A stretch of DNA of 36,207 nucleotides from a virus, in the IMG/VR virus record IMGVR_UViG_3300018421_000084, positions 1 through 36,207 of that record. One strand, 5' to 3'. How positions within the stretch are numbered: the stretch's first letter is position 1; every line of letters starts with the position of its first letter. The position numbers were made by a program, and so were the translations under genes. Shown here one piece after another: positions 20,601 through 26,873 of the stretch. Below the pieces are notes generated by a model. It saw nothing but the letters and a program-made list of their open reading frames with translations, was not told the origin of the DNA and searched no databases.

Positions 20601-22104
20601 TGCTATCGCTACTACGGTAGCAAACGCTGACCGTGTCGTCTTTAATGACGCCGGTACAATGAAACAAGTGGCTATGACCGACTTACATGATTATTTTGAT
20701 TCCGCTAATCATACAATAACTGGTCAGAAAACATTTGGTTCGGGTTCACTACTTAAATTTAACGATAATGTTGAATTGCAAATGGGTACTGGTTCTGGTG
20801 GTGACTTTGTAATTGATTTTAATACTAATGATTTGGTCATACATCAGAATGAATCTACACTTAACGACATATTAATAACCAACACGGCGAATGCCACTAA
20901 ATTTACCTTTGATATATCAGCAGGAGATTTAGCAGCCACGACATTTACTGGAGATTTGGTTGGTAATGCCGATACTGCTACTGACTTGTCTAGATCTGTA
21001 ATTGCTGGAGATGGTCTAACTGGTGGTGGACAATTAAACACTAATCAAACACTTAGTGTCGATACTACCGTTGTGAGAACTACTGGCACACAAACTATTG
21101 CTGGCAATAAGACATTTGGTACTGGTTCACTACTTAAATTTAACGACAATATTGAATTACAAATGGGGTCCGGTACTGGCGGCGACTTTGTGATTGATTT
21201 TAATTCGTCTGTTAATGATTTGGTTATACATCAGAATGTAAATGATGATCACGACATAATAATAACTGATACAACCGATGCCACTAAATTTACCTTTGAT
21301 ATATCAGCTGGAGATTTAAGCGCCACAACATTTACTGGAGATTTGGTTGGTAATGCCGATACTGCTACTGACTTGTCTAGATCTGTAAATGGAGGGTCAG
21401 GATTGACAGGTGGTGGACAGTTAAACACCAACCATACACTTGATGTCGGCCAAGGCGACGGTATATCTGTTACTGCTGATGCTGTTGCTGTCGATAGCAC
21501 CGTTGTTAGAACTACTAGAACTGTAACCGCAGGAAGTGGTTTAACTGATGGCGGAGCATTAAGTTCAGATATAACACTTAATGTCGGCCAAGGTGATGGT
21601 ATATCTGTTACTGCTGATGCTGTTGCTGTCGATAGTACTGTTGTGAGAACTTCCGGTACACAAACTATTGCTGGCAATAAGACATTTTCGAATACTATTG
21701 ATTTTAATGGAGCCGTTGATTTAAATGGAGCTACAACATCTAGCTTATCCTTTGTTGTTGATGGTGGTCAGTTAAGGGTAAATGATTCTGTTGAATTTTA
21801 CCTAGGTTCGAATCTCGACACTGCATTTTTCCACGATGGTACACATTTATATCTTGACTTAAATAACGATGGCATTGCAGGCGATAATCTTTATATCCGG
21901 GATAGGAACGGAGGAACCACTACAAGATTTACAATGTCTGCTGATACAGGAGATTTGACGCTTGCTACAGGAGATTTAGTTCTCACATCCGGTTCCCTTG
22001 TAGGAGATTCCGACATACCTAGAATAAGTAGTAGTTTTACAGTGACACTAAATATAAAAAATTCAGCTGGTACTACACAGAAAACATTAAAATCTATACC
22101 ATAA
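17650..22104 (+). CDS. Long repetitive tail fibre protein, GTG start
   Basis: This 1484-aa protein starts at GTG 17650, preceded by AGGA seven bases upstream. The first residues (VSNTEITQTFDVWRRNTND) match fibre N-termini of marine T4-like phages, which supports this start. Residues about 143-337 contain two copies of a roughly 99-residue repeat (VGIN, NVVLQN, ILQGSGGTES, SRITMTE). Three to four beta-motifs of the type LHLYHDASDSYI with GTGDLYIQS occur near residues 349, 458, 560 and 1392. Residues about 1025-1260 contain two further related repeats (GSLLKFNDN, FTGDLVGNADTATDLSRS), then two copies of VGQGDGISVTADAVAVDS. The fibre is probably a trimeric receptor-binding or adaptor rod. It ends in SAGTTQKTLKSIP with no S74 chaperone domain and no recognised receptor tip. 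Confidence 0.82.
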   Translation: MATDGIKVSNTEITQTFDVWRRNTNDAADRLNSITTSFENNRITLTGNVEVGTSMAPASNFVVDSGTNRVGIGTSTPAVKLDVDGETNISADLKVDTDTLYVNSTTDRVGINNATPTEALDVTGKVLVSDDLKVSGVVSNVLYVDTSITAVGINVDLPTPGSLEVSGNVVLQNSDSLRIKTSDGTLQTVLTANTSNSTILQGSGGTESIVLASSNGTSRITMTEAGVASFSANAIFDTDTLYVDSVNDRVGINIVPTVSSSLEVGGNVVLQNTDELQIKNNGGTSQTVLTVNASDSTILQGSGGTESVAIKSSDGTSRITMTETGVTAFTANVSIPDNEILSIGNSEDLLFYHDATNSYVQSTTGNLNIQTTFTDSIVIEQLGAVTLYFNGDPKLATKTDGVDITGELQSDSLDVDGVADILGATTLQSTLQVDGIATFNNNVSLQDNDSLLIGTGDDLHLYHDASDSYIKEQGTGDLYIQSTAGAIRLQTNSSENSIVASQDGAVDLYHDNVLRFSTTASGVNVPNTLATNLLNVSGISTFSNEVNVIDNQRIYLGTDQDFEIYHDGTNDTLFVATTGDTVTHKADTFNVQSATGSENMATFTLNGAVDLYHNNNLRLSTTASGVNVPQTLTAAGLDINGTADISQGVTLNSSSGTTTIQGATTINDTLDVNDTLDVTGITTLSNDLLVSTASNASNTLFVDVSTQRVGINNDSPTQALDIAGNIDLTGIIKATNENPGYFLTLDTGGTSMSYVDITNVLASNGTVSKPLNAPYPNAIGTERDVATWSSNTVITGNTNMLTYDTAAGQLNVKSNSQASATLSIQDSTDHAEFEKDGSLLSIRSGPLGGSILFSGATDTTNIGSFQVRFGGVNQDIYHSGNLPDDVTVDDEESSASTHYLTFINTSTGSQSRLYEDSGLTYVPSTGTLTAAAFSGDGSSITNINATDVGGLNNNIVVITDGAGGDLTSSAVTADELSVLDGGTSAIATTVANADRVVFNDAGTMKQVAMTDLHDYFDSANHTITGQKTFGSGSLLKFNDNVELQMGTGSGGDFVIDFNTNDLVIHQNESTLNDILITNTANATKFTFDISAGDLAATTFTGDLVGNADTATDLSRSVIAGDGLTGGGQLNTNQTLSVDTTVVRTTGTQTIAGNKTFGTGSLLKFNDNIELQMGSGTGGDFVIDFNSSVNDLVIHQNVNDDHDIIITDTTDATKFTFDISAGDLSATTFTGDLVGNADTATDLSRSVNGGSGLTGGGQLNTNHTLDVGQGDGISVTADAVAVDSTVVRTTRTVTAGSGLTDGGALSSDITLNVGQGDGISVTADAVAVDSTVVRTSGTQTIAGNKTFSNTIDFNGAVDLNGATTSSLSFVVDGGQLRVNDSVEFYLGSNLDTAFFHDGTHLYLDLNNDGIAGDNLYIRDRNGGTTTRFTMSADTGDLTLATGDLVLTSGSLVGDSDIPRISSSFTVTLNIKNSAGTTQKTLKSIP
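18076..18660 (+). repeat. Two degenerate copies of a 297-base (99-codon) in-frame repeat in the fibre gene
   Basis: The two copies are offset by 297 bases. For example, AAGGCTCTGGTGG begins at 18251 and its counterpart AAGGTTCTGGTGG at 18548. The DNA has diverged mostly at third positions while the protein pattern is kept, so this is an old duplication under coding constraint. Confidence 0.8.
19198..19536 (+). repeat. Exact 30-base direct repeat pair (19198-19227 and 19507-19536) in the fibre gene
   Basis: The 30 bases encoding STTASGVNVP occur identically 309 bases apart, with related flanks encoding VDLYH and N-N/V-LR. The exact DNA identity compared with the diverged flanks points to recent duplication or local gene conversion. 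Confidence 0.85.
19648..19683 (+). repeat. Perfect 18-base tandem duplication in the fibre gene
   Basis: Two identical in-frame 18-base units encode NDTLDV twice (fibre residues 667-678). Perfect tandem identity suggests a recent slippage or duplication event. Confidence 0.9.
20731..21388 (+). repeat. Two approximately 270-base in-frame repeats in the fibre C-terminal part
   Basis: Copies at about 20731-21001 and 21112-21388 share long identical stretches, including an exact 61-base match (20941-21001 and 21328-21388). The second copy has six extra bases. A shorter piece of the leading edge (21091-21117) recurs exactly at 21661-21687. Confidence 0.85.
21443..21635 (+). repeat. 55-base repeat pair, period 138, in the fibre gene
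   Basis: Copies at 21443-21497 and 21581-21635 differ at two silent positions and encode GQGDGISVTADAVAVDS twice. Confidence 0.85.
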
Positions 22105-22123
22105 AGTTAGAGAGGATTATATT

Positions 22124-23065
22124 ATGGCTATAAGAAGGCCTTTATATTACACAGGCGGTGATTTGCAGGAAATGAACGACACGCAATTAGCCGAGATAAG
22201 AGACCGTGCTGAGTATATGTATGGTGCTGACCCTTCTGTTGATTTAGCATATACTAGTTCAGGGGGCACTTTAACTCCTATTATGGCAGACTACTATACG
22301 AGATCGGGTACAGTAAAAACAAGTGCTACTAGCTATCCGTCTGAAGCATCGACCGGCGAACCTACAGTGACCATTCGCACCAACTATGATAGAATTAATT
22401 TAAATATTGAAAGTCTTTCTGCTCCCACAGACACGGATAATAAAAGATATCCTGTTTATTATGACGGTACCGATATTGTCGCTATGACACAAACGGATTT
22501 TTACGACACATTTATAACACAAGCAATTGACCAATTGGTCGCTACAGGCGATCAACCAGGAACCTATAGAATACATACATCAACAACTTTGGCAAATCAT
22601 ACAAATGTGAATGCTAATCCTGTTTTCGAAGACTGGTATTCACAACTTAGTTCGTTTACTACCGGTGGTATCGGCACCAGCGGTACAATTCAATCAGGTA
22701 CTCAATTGCAAAGAACTGCCTATTACCTAATGAGAACTGACCAATCTATAATGACCGCGCCTACATATACCGAACCTTACTATCTAACAAGTACAAACGA
22801 TATACAAGAGTACACCACAGCAAATTTTGATACTGTTTTACAAGAAGATATAAGATACTGGGCAACTCAGACAGGTTCTAAATTAACCTATAGTATAGAT
22901 GGATCAGGCGTTGCTAAAGGTTCTACGATGGTAGACAGTAGATATACTGGCAGTGGAACTCGTAGGACTAGATTTGTTAACGCGGATCAGTATAGATCAC
23001 AGGAGTTTCCGAGTGGATCTTTGAATACGGTTGATAGTTGGGTTTTGAGATTAGTTAGAGGATAG
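22124..23065 (+). CDS. Putative virion structural protein, function unknown
   Basis: This 313-aa protein lies 19 bases after the fibre gene behind an AGAGAGGA ribosome site. The N-terminus AIRRPLYYTGGDLQEMND followed by RAEYMYGADPSVDLAY resembles, from memory, a conserved structural protein of T4-like marine phages encoded near the fibres. It is rich in Thr, Ser and Tyr with alternating beta-strand patterns and contains two similar segments, YPVYYDGTDIVAMTQTDFYD (about residues 108-127) and YYLTSTNDIQEYTTANFDTV (about 221-240), that look like a repeated module. There are no catalytic motifs, signal peptide or membrane segment. It could be a fibre accessory or baseplate decoration protein. The function is not assigned. 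Confidence 0.62.
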   Translation: MAIRRPLYYTGGDLQEMNDTQLAEIRDRAEYMYGADPSVDLAYTSSGGTLTPIMADYYTRSGTVKTSATSYPSEASTGEPTVTIRTNYDRINLNIESLSAPTDTDNKRYPVYYDGTDIVAMTQTDFYDTFITQAIDQLVATGDQPGTYRIHTSTTLANHTNVNANPVFEDWYSQLSSFTTGGIGTSGTIQSGTQLQRTAYYLMRTDQSIMTAPTYTEPYYLTSTNDIQEYTTANFDTVLQEDIRYWATQTGSKLTYSIDGSGVAKGSTMVDSRYTGSGTRRTRFVNADQYRSQEFPSGSLNTVDSWVLRLVRG

Positions 23066-23074
23066 GAGAAATAA

Positions 23075-23599
23075 ATGAAAAATCACACCTTATTAGACGC
23101 ACACTTTTCCGATAATCAAAGAACGGTCGTTCGAATTCTTTGGCAAGATAATGACAATCCTGAAAATGTTATTGTGGAAAACGCACAGGCCGAAGAAAGT
23201 GATGCGATATGGTTAGATTTAATCGAGAATCACGGTATCGATATCGATTGGTTACATGAAAGAACATATAAACACATCAAAGAGACGCAAATAGAATTTG
23301 AAGATTATGCTATTGAAGTGGCAAAACAAAGAGGCCTCGTTTACGATAGTGATGTGGATTCGAATCTATACGGAAACTTAGCCAATTTTCTTTTTGAAAA
23401 GAGAAATGAAGAAGATGAAGAATCTTCTGAGATATACGACGAAAAATTATTCTTGTATAAACTCGCTTTATTTGAACACGAGTTAGTACAAGTATCCGAA
23501 AAAACAGAACTCAAAAAAGAATTAAGACAGTCTAAATCTATTTTAGAAGCTACTAAAAAGGTTATTGAGATTATAGAAAATAGTGAGAATACCAACTAG
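23075..23599 (+). CDS. Conserved acidic helical protein, function unknown
   Basis: This 174-aa protein starts nine bases after the preceding stop behind AGGAGA. It is acidic in the middle (RNEEDEESSEIYDEKL) and helical at the C-terminus (ELVQVSEKTELKKELRQSK). The pattern LFLYKLALFEHE followed by a charged helix is one I recall from small proteins encoded behind fibre genes in related phages. Their role is unknown, and assembly chaperone or scaffold are possibilities. It is the last plus-strand gene before the opposite-strand cassette. Its final 29 bases overlap the 3' end of the convergent gene, and a terminator-like hairpin lies within its last codons. Confidence 0.6.
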   Translation: MKNHTLLDAHFSDNQRTVVRILWQDNDNPENVIVENAQAEESDAIWLDLIENHGIDIDWLHERTYKHIKETQIEFEDYAIEVAKQRGLVYDSDVDSNLYGNLANFLFEKRNEEDEESSEIYDEKLFLYKLALFEHELVQVSEKTELKKELRQSKSILEATKKVIEIIENSENTN

Positions 23600-24134
23600 G
23601 TATTCTCATTTTATCATAGTTTTGATTAAATAGATATACTGTATAATCCCTTTCATCTTGATACGTGTGATAAGAACAGAAATTTTCTGTGTACATTTTA
23701 GGCCTGTAGTATTGATATAAAAATTCGTCCATACCATACTTAAACTTTTTAATTAATTTCTCTGGGTCACTTTTAAAAAATCTGTAAATAACGGACAAGT
23801 CTCCTTCCCAGGAAATTATACTTGAGTTTATAGGGTTTATTTTATAATACTCTTCGTGTTTTCTATGCCAAGCGTGACATACCGTTAACTCTTTTCTTAA
23901 AAAGAAATTACAGTCTCCTTTTATCAATATGTCTAGATCGAAGAATATGTTTTGGCCTTCTCTAAAATGATTGAATATTTGAATCTTATCATATACTCCG
24001 CCAAATTCTTCTTGATCTATAACTTCAAACTTATCATATTCTAAACAAGAATATTTGTCTATCATATGTTTTAGATTTTCAGTATACCAATTTGAATATT
24101 TTTCGCCAGTATTAACCGCTATTACTCTCAACAT
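23571..24134 (-). CDS. Small glycosyltransferase-like protein, last gene of the minus-strand cassette
   Basis: With the ATG at 24134 this is 187 aa. A GAAAAGAG ribosome site lies about eight bases upstream, whereas the TTG six codons earlier (24152) lacks that support. The N-terminus MLRVIAVNTGEKYSNWYTEN and IFFDLDILIKGDC with Asp66-x-Asp68 look like a GT-A type nucleotide-sugar-binding core with a DxD metal site. It is short for a full glycosyltransferase, so it may be a minimal or partner protein. It overlaps the upstream glycosyltransferase gene by 23 bases and the convergent plus-strand gene by 29 bases. The function is inferred from the DxD and from its neighbours. The sugar donor and acceptor are unknown. 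Confidence 0.6.
   Translation of the reverse strand: MLRVIAVNTGEKYSNWYTENLKHMIDKYSCLEYDKFEVIDQEEFGGVYDKIQIFNHFREGQNIFFDLDILIKGDCNFFLRKELTVCHAWHRKHEEYYKINPINSSIISWEGDLSVIYRFFKSDPEKLIKKFKYGMDEFLYQYYRPKMYTENFCSYHTYQDERDYTVYLFNQNYDKMRIPSWYSHYFL
23584..23612. terminator. Bidirectional terminator-like hairpin between convergent transcription units
   Basis: The hairpin has a perfect 10-bp stem (TGAGAATACC, five-base loop AACTA, GGTATTCTCA) followed by TTTT on the plus strand. Read on the minus strand the stem is followed by CTATTTTCT. The plus-strand stop TAG (23597-23599) lies at the loop and stem border. The hairpin is also inside the last codons of the minus-strand gene, so it could end both convergent transcripts. 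Confidence 0.65.
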
Positions 24135-24927
24135 TTCCAAAACTCTTTTCAAATTCTTTAGTGACGTGGTGAATTAAATAAGCTGCGTCTGACATTTCAT
24201 TAAACTCTTCGGTAATCATAAAATTCCATTGCATTCCTATTTCTTGTGTAGGTATGTTAAATCTTTCTATTAGATATGAAAAATACACTTCGTTATTTGG
24301 TTCCCAGTTTGAGTATATTTCAAAAGGATATAAGTTATCTATCAAACTCTCTCTGAACACTTCATTACAGTGATTCATTCTTTCTTTGAATCTTAATAGT
24401 TCTGCGGTTTTCTTACTTAATCCTATTACTCCTGTATTGACAACTTTATCTGTGGATTTTGTGTTTTCTAATAATAACATAGATTTTTTAACGCATGTTT
24501 TAACGTGCATTTCCATAGGACCCCAACAATAGTCACGTTGTTTAATTTTTATAAGCTCCTTTAAACTTCCAAATAGGCCTTCAAATTCTCTTTTTATCCA
24601 ATGACAACATATTTTTTCCTTTAGATCGTTTTTTTCAAAGAAGGAAACATTTTTATTTGGTACAACATCAAAATCTAGATACAAAACTTCATCATAATCA
24701 TTACAGAATTCCTCTAATTTATATATTTTTTCAAACTGTAACATATCATAGAAAACTTCTCTCGGATTTAATAATACATAATCCGCTTTACACGATAAGG
24801 CATAGTCTTTGTGGCTCTTTTCTATTAGGTTCCTGTATTTTTCAAATTGATTCCTTTTGAAGTCGTTTGTGGAAGTTTTATATTCTTCTATATTATCAGT
24901 ATACATACTGAAAATTAATCTTTTCAT
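24112..24927 (-). CDS. Putative GT-A glycosyltransferase, paralogue of the first cassette gene
   Basis: This 271-aa protein begins MKRLIFSMYTDNIEEYK and contains DEVLYLDFDVVP with Asp85-x-Asp87, the expected metal and nucleotide-sugar-binding DxD of GT-A enzymes (GT8-like layout). NTGVIGLSKK and a late His-containing segment (AAYLIHHVTKEFEKSF) follow, as in the 307-aa gene of the same cassette. The two share the opening MKR-x-IFS, the DEVLYLDFDVVP block and an exact 22-base DNA match (24657-24678 and 26466-26487), so they are paralogues. GGAG lies just before the ATG, and the start overlaps the radical SAM stop (ATGA). It probably transfers a sugar to a surface glycan, lipid or protein, and the substrate is unknown. 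Confidence 0.75.
   Translation of the reverse strand: MKRLIFSMYTDNIEEYKTSTNDFKRNQFEKYRNLIEKSHKDYALSCKADYVLLNPREVFYDMLQFEKIYKLEEFCNDYDEVLYLDFDVVPNKNVSFFEKNDLKEKICCHWIKREFEGLFGSLKELIKIKQRDYCWGPMEMHVKTCVKKSMLLLENTKSTDKVVNTGVIGLSKKTAELLRFKERMNHCNEVFRESLIDNLYPFEIYSNWEPNNEVYFSYLIERFNIPTQEIGMQWNFMITEEFNEMSDAAYLIHHVTKEFEKSFGNVESNSG
24143..24150 (-). promoter_or_regulatory. Ribosome-binding site that decides the ATG start at 24134
   Basis: GAAAAGAG on the minus strand lies eight bases before the ATG and favours it over the upstream in-frame TTG. It lies inside the 3' end of the preceding gene. Confidence 0.55.
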
Positions 24928-25904
24928 ACTCCGCAGAACCTTTCACACTGATATATTGGATTCTCTTTTATTGATTTTTTTAAATCTGAATTAAACCATT
25001 TATTTAATAGTATTTCTTCTAATGAATTCGAAAATACATTTAGTTCATTTTTATTGTTTTCATACTTTTTTATAATTTCATTTTCAAAAAAAGAATTATT
25101 TCGACTTGTGTAAGGATTCCCAAAATAACAACAAGGATGTACGGAACCATCGTAATTTATATTTACTTCATTTAAGTTTTCCCACTGACAAAAAACCTTT
25201 TCGATCTTTTTGTTAGGTATAAAATTTACATCTTTTGTGGACTTTTCTAAAAAATTGTCTTTGTAATGATAGATTTTTTCTTTATCAAATCTGCTACTGA
25301 ATAGTTCAACGTGTCTTTTAGAACCGTGATCGATACACATTTGTTTAATTTCTTCGAGATAATCTTCATTATGTTTAAATATTACTGTCTGTGACCATGC
25401 TTCAGCACGAAAAGCTTCAGAAAAGGCTTTCATATTATTTAATATCTTTTTCAAATTAGTGTTAACTCTATACCTTTCATGCATTTCTTGATTTAATCCG
25501 TCTATTGCAAAGATAACACTCAATTCTTCGAATTTTCTTTTTGCTAAAGATCCAAATTTCCACCACCACTCTTCATTTCTAATTGAACCATTGGTACTGA
25601 CTCTTATTTTAATATTTCTATTTACATTAAAACAGTGTTTCACCATATCATATAAATGAGGATTCATCACAGGATCTCCCCAAGTGGGAGAAAAATGTAT
25701 TTCTCCTATTCGTTTTAAATCATCTTCGCTAAAGGCCTTCGTGAAGTCTTCTATAGTCCAATTCATAAGAGGTAACCAATCTACTTTTTTCAGAGTTTCT
25801 GGAGTTGTTCTATGGCACTGAGGACATTTAGCATTACAATAAGTTGATATATCTAATTGTATCTTTAGATCTTCTATTTTCCAATGAGTATTATTTTTCA
25901 GCAT
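24924..25904 (-). CDS. Radical SAM enzyme with a SPASM/twitch-like C-terminus
   Basis: This 326-aa protein carries the canonical radical SAM cluster motif CNAKCPQC (Cys23, Cys27, Cys30). It is followed by FSPTWGDPVMNPHLYDM, equivalent to the SAM-contacting GGE region, and VSTNGS and FAIDGL strands of the partial TIM barrel. The C-terminal part has further cysteines, Cys239, Cys258, Cys259, Cys320 and Cys324 (VNINYDGSVHPCCYFG and YQCERFCGV), typical of SPASM or twitch auxiliary cluster domains. Such enzymes cleave SAM to a 5'-deoxyadenosyl radical and modify peptides, proteins, sugars or small molecules. It sits between two paralogous glycosyltransferase genes and overlaps both, so it is likely to work on the same product. 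The actual reaction cannot be told from sequence. Confidence 0.93.
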   Translation of the reverse strand: MLKNNTHWKIEDLKIQLDISTYCNAKCPQCHRTTPETLKKVDWLPLMNWTIEDFTKAFSEDDLKRIGEIHFSPTWGDPVMNPHLYDMVKHCFNVNRNIKIRVSTNGSIRNEEWWWKFGSLAKRKFEELSVIFAIDGLNQEMHERYRVNTNLKKILNNMKAFSEAFRAEAWSQTVIFKHNEDYLEEIKQMCIDHGSKRHVELFSSRFDKEKIYHYKDNFLEKSTKDVNFIPNKKIEKVFCQWENLNEVNINYDGSVHPCCYFGNPYTSRNNSFFENEIIKKYENNKNELNVFSNSLEEILLNKWFNSDLKKSIKENPIYQCERFCGV

Positions 25905-26814
25905 CTATTCGATTCCTAACAAATTCAAAATCTTTGTTTATTACATGTACTAATGCCGTGTCTTTTGGTATGTAATTCCATTTAGTTATTATGTAATGCC
26001 ATTTTTCATCTAAAAAGGTTGTTTTAACATTATTCTCTTTTGTTTTGAAACTCCATATCGTTTCGTTATCCCAACCAAAAATACCTTTCATCCAGTCTAA
26101 CCATGGACTATCTTTGTCTTCTTTTAATTGTGTCATTTCTTTAAGTAAACTATCAAAATTTTCCCAATAAGATAATTGATCTAAATATTTTTTAGAAGTT
26201 CCTATAATTCCAGTATTAAAAACTTCTACCTTTCCACCGTAACCCTTTTCTAAACATAAGGCTCTACAATTCCAGTACTTCGCCGTCGGTGAACGATTAT
26301 TAGCGATAAAATCCCTTCCTATTACCGATTCACTTTTATATCGAAAGCTGTTTTCACGAATATCATTTATCTTTTTAATTTGTTTCATTTCATTTTCGTC
26401 AGAAATTTTTATTATATTACCATTTTCTTTAATGTTCCACACATCAAAAAAACTTTCTGTTGTGGTTGGTACAACATCAAAATCTAGGTATAAAACTTCG
26501 TCGTATACTTCACACAGTTCGTAAAGTAAATGTATCTTATAAAAATTTACGATATTGTACTCAGTGATGAACGGATATTTTTCATTAAAATTTCTTTTGA
26601 AACTTAACCACTTTTCGCCATACTCGAAAATTTTGTATTCGACGCCAATGGTCTCTGCGTATTTCTCATGATTTTCTTTTAACCACGAATAGTATTCTCG
26701 CATTTTCAATTTTGTACGCAAGGTTTTAGGAATGTCGTCCTTATAAAAAGGAGGTTGGTAATCTAAATCCTTTTCTGGTATATCGATATAAAGACTAAAA
26801 ATAACTCTTTTCAT
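25891..26814 (-). CDS. Putative GT-A glycosyltransferase, first gene of the minus-strand cassette
   Basis: This is 307 aa from the ATG at 26814. A GTG two codons upstream is in frame but forms part of the GAGAGGTG ribosome site, so the ATG is preferred. It contains DEVLYLDFDVVP with Asp111-x-Asp113 and NTGIIGTSKK (Asn200), in the order of GT8-like retaining glycosyltransferases. A Trp-rich stretch (WLDWMKGIFGWDNETIW) and HVINKDFEF close the fold. It overlaps the radical SAM gene by 14 bases. It is longer than its paralogue mainly through an insertion between the DxD and NTG motifs. The sugar and target are unknown. Host lipopolysaccharide, phage virion protein or a small metabolite are all possible. 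Confidence 0.75.
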   Translation of the reverse strand: MKRVIFSLYIDIPEKDLDYQPPFYKDDIPKTLRTKLKMREYYSWLKENHEKYAETIGVEYKIFEYGEKWLSFKRNFNEKYPFITEYNIVNFYKIHLLYELCEVYDEVLYLDFDVVPTTTESFFDVWNIKENGNIIKISDENEMKQIKKINDIRENSFRYKSESVIGRDFIANNRSPTAKYWNCRALCLEKGYGGKVEVFNTGIIGTSKKYLDQLSYWENFDSLLKEMTQLKEDKDSPWLDWMKGIFGWDNETIWSFKTKENNVKTTFLDEKWHYIITKWNYIPKDTALVHVINKDFEFVRNRIDAEK

Positions 26815-26819
26815 ATTCA

Positions 26820-26825
26820 CCTCTC
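26820..26825 (-). promoter_or_regulatory. Ribosome-binding site deciding the ATG start at 26814
   Basis: GAGAGG on the minus strand ends five bases before the ATG at 26814. The alternative GTG start at 26820 would overlap this site and is therefore unlikely. Confidence 0.6.
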
Positions 26826-26830
26826 ACTTT

Positions 26831-26836
26831 ATTATA
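26831..26836 (-). promoter_or_regulatory. Possible sigma70-like -10 box (TATAAT) for the minus-strand cassette
   Basis: TATAAT lies 16 bases upstream of the cassette start codon in a 59-base divergent spacer. No convincing -35 box is seen at the usual distance. No TATAAATA late box faces the cassette. Confidence 0.3.
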
Positions 26837-26838
26837 TG

Positions 26839-26846
26839 TATAAATA
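26839..26846 (+). promoter_or_regulatory. T4-type late promoter box (TATAAATA) for gene 15
   Basis: This is an exact TATAAATA starting 35 bases before the gene 15 ATG. It sits a few bases from the opposite-facing TATAAT of the minus-strand cassette. An AGGG ribosome site follows. Confidence 0.8.
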
Positions 26847-26873
26847 TAAGACAACTGCTTTTAGGGAACATAA

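Noticed and set aside
18076-21690. Repeat array of CRISPR type in the fibre region
   Set aside because: The repeats are few, of different lengths, in frame and protein-coding, without regular unique spacers.
24135-24152. TTG start for the last cassette gene, adding six residues
   Set aside because: The ATG at 24134 has a GAAAAGAG site at good distance and gives a natural glycosyltransferase N-terminus.
23571-26814. Recent foreign origin of the cassette from base composition
   Set aside because: Hand-counted 60-base lines in the cassette hold about 15-18 G+C, lower than sampled lines in genes 18-19 (23-28). Lines in the baseplate hub gene are as AT-rich or more so, so composition does not single the cassette out.
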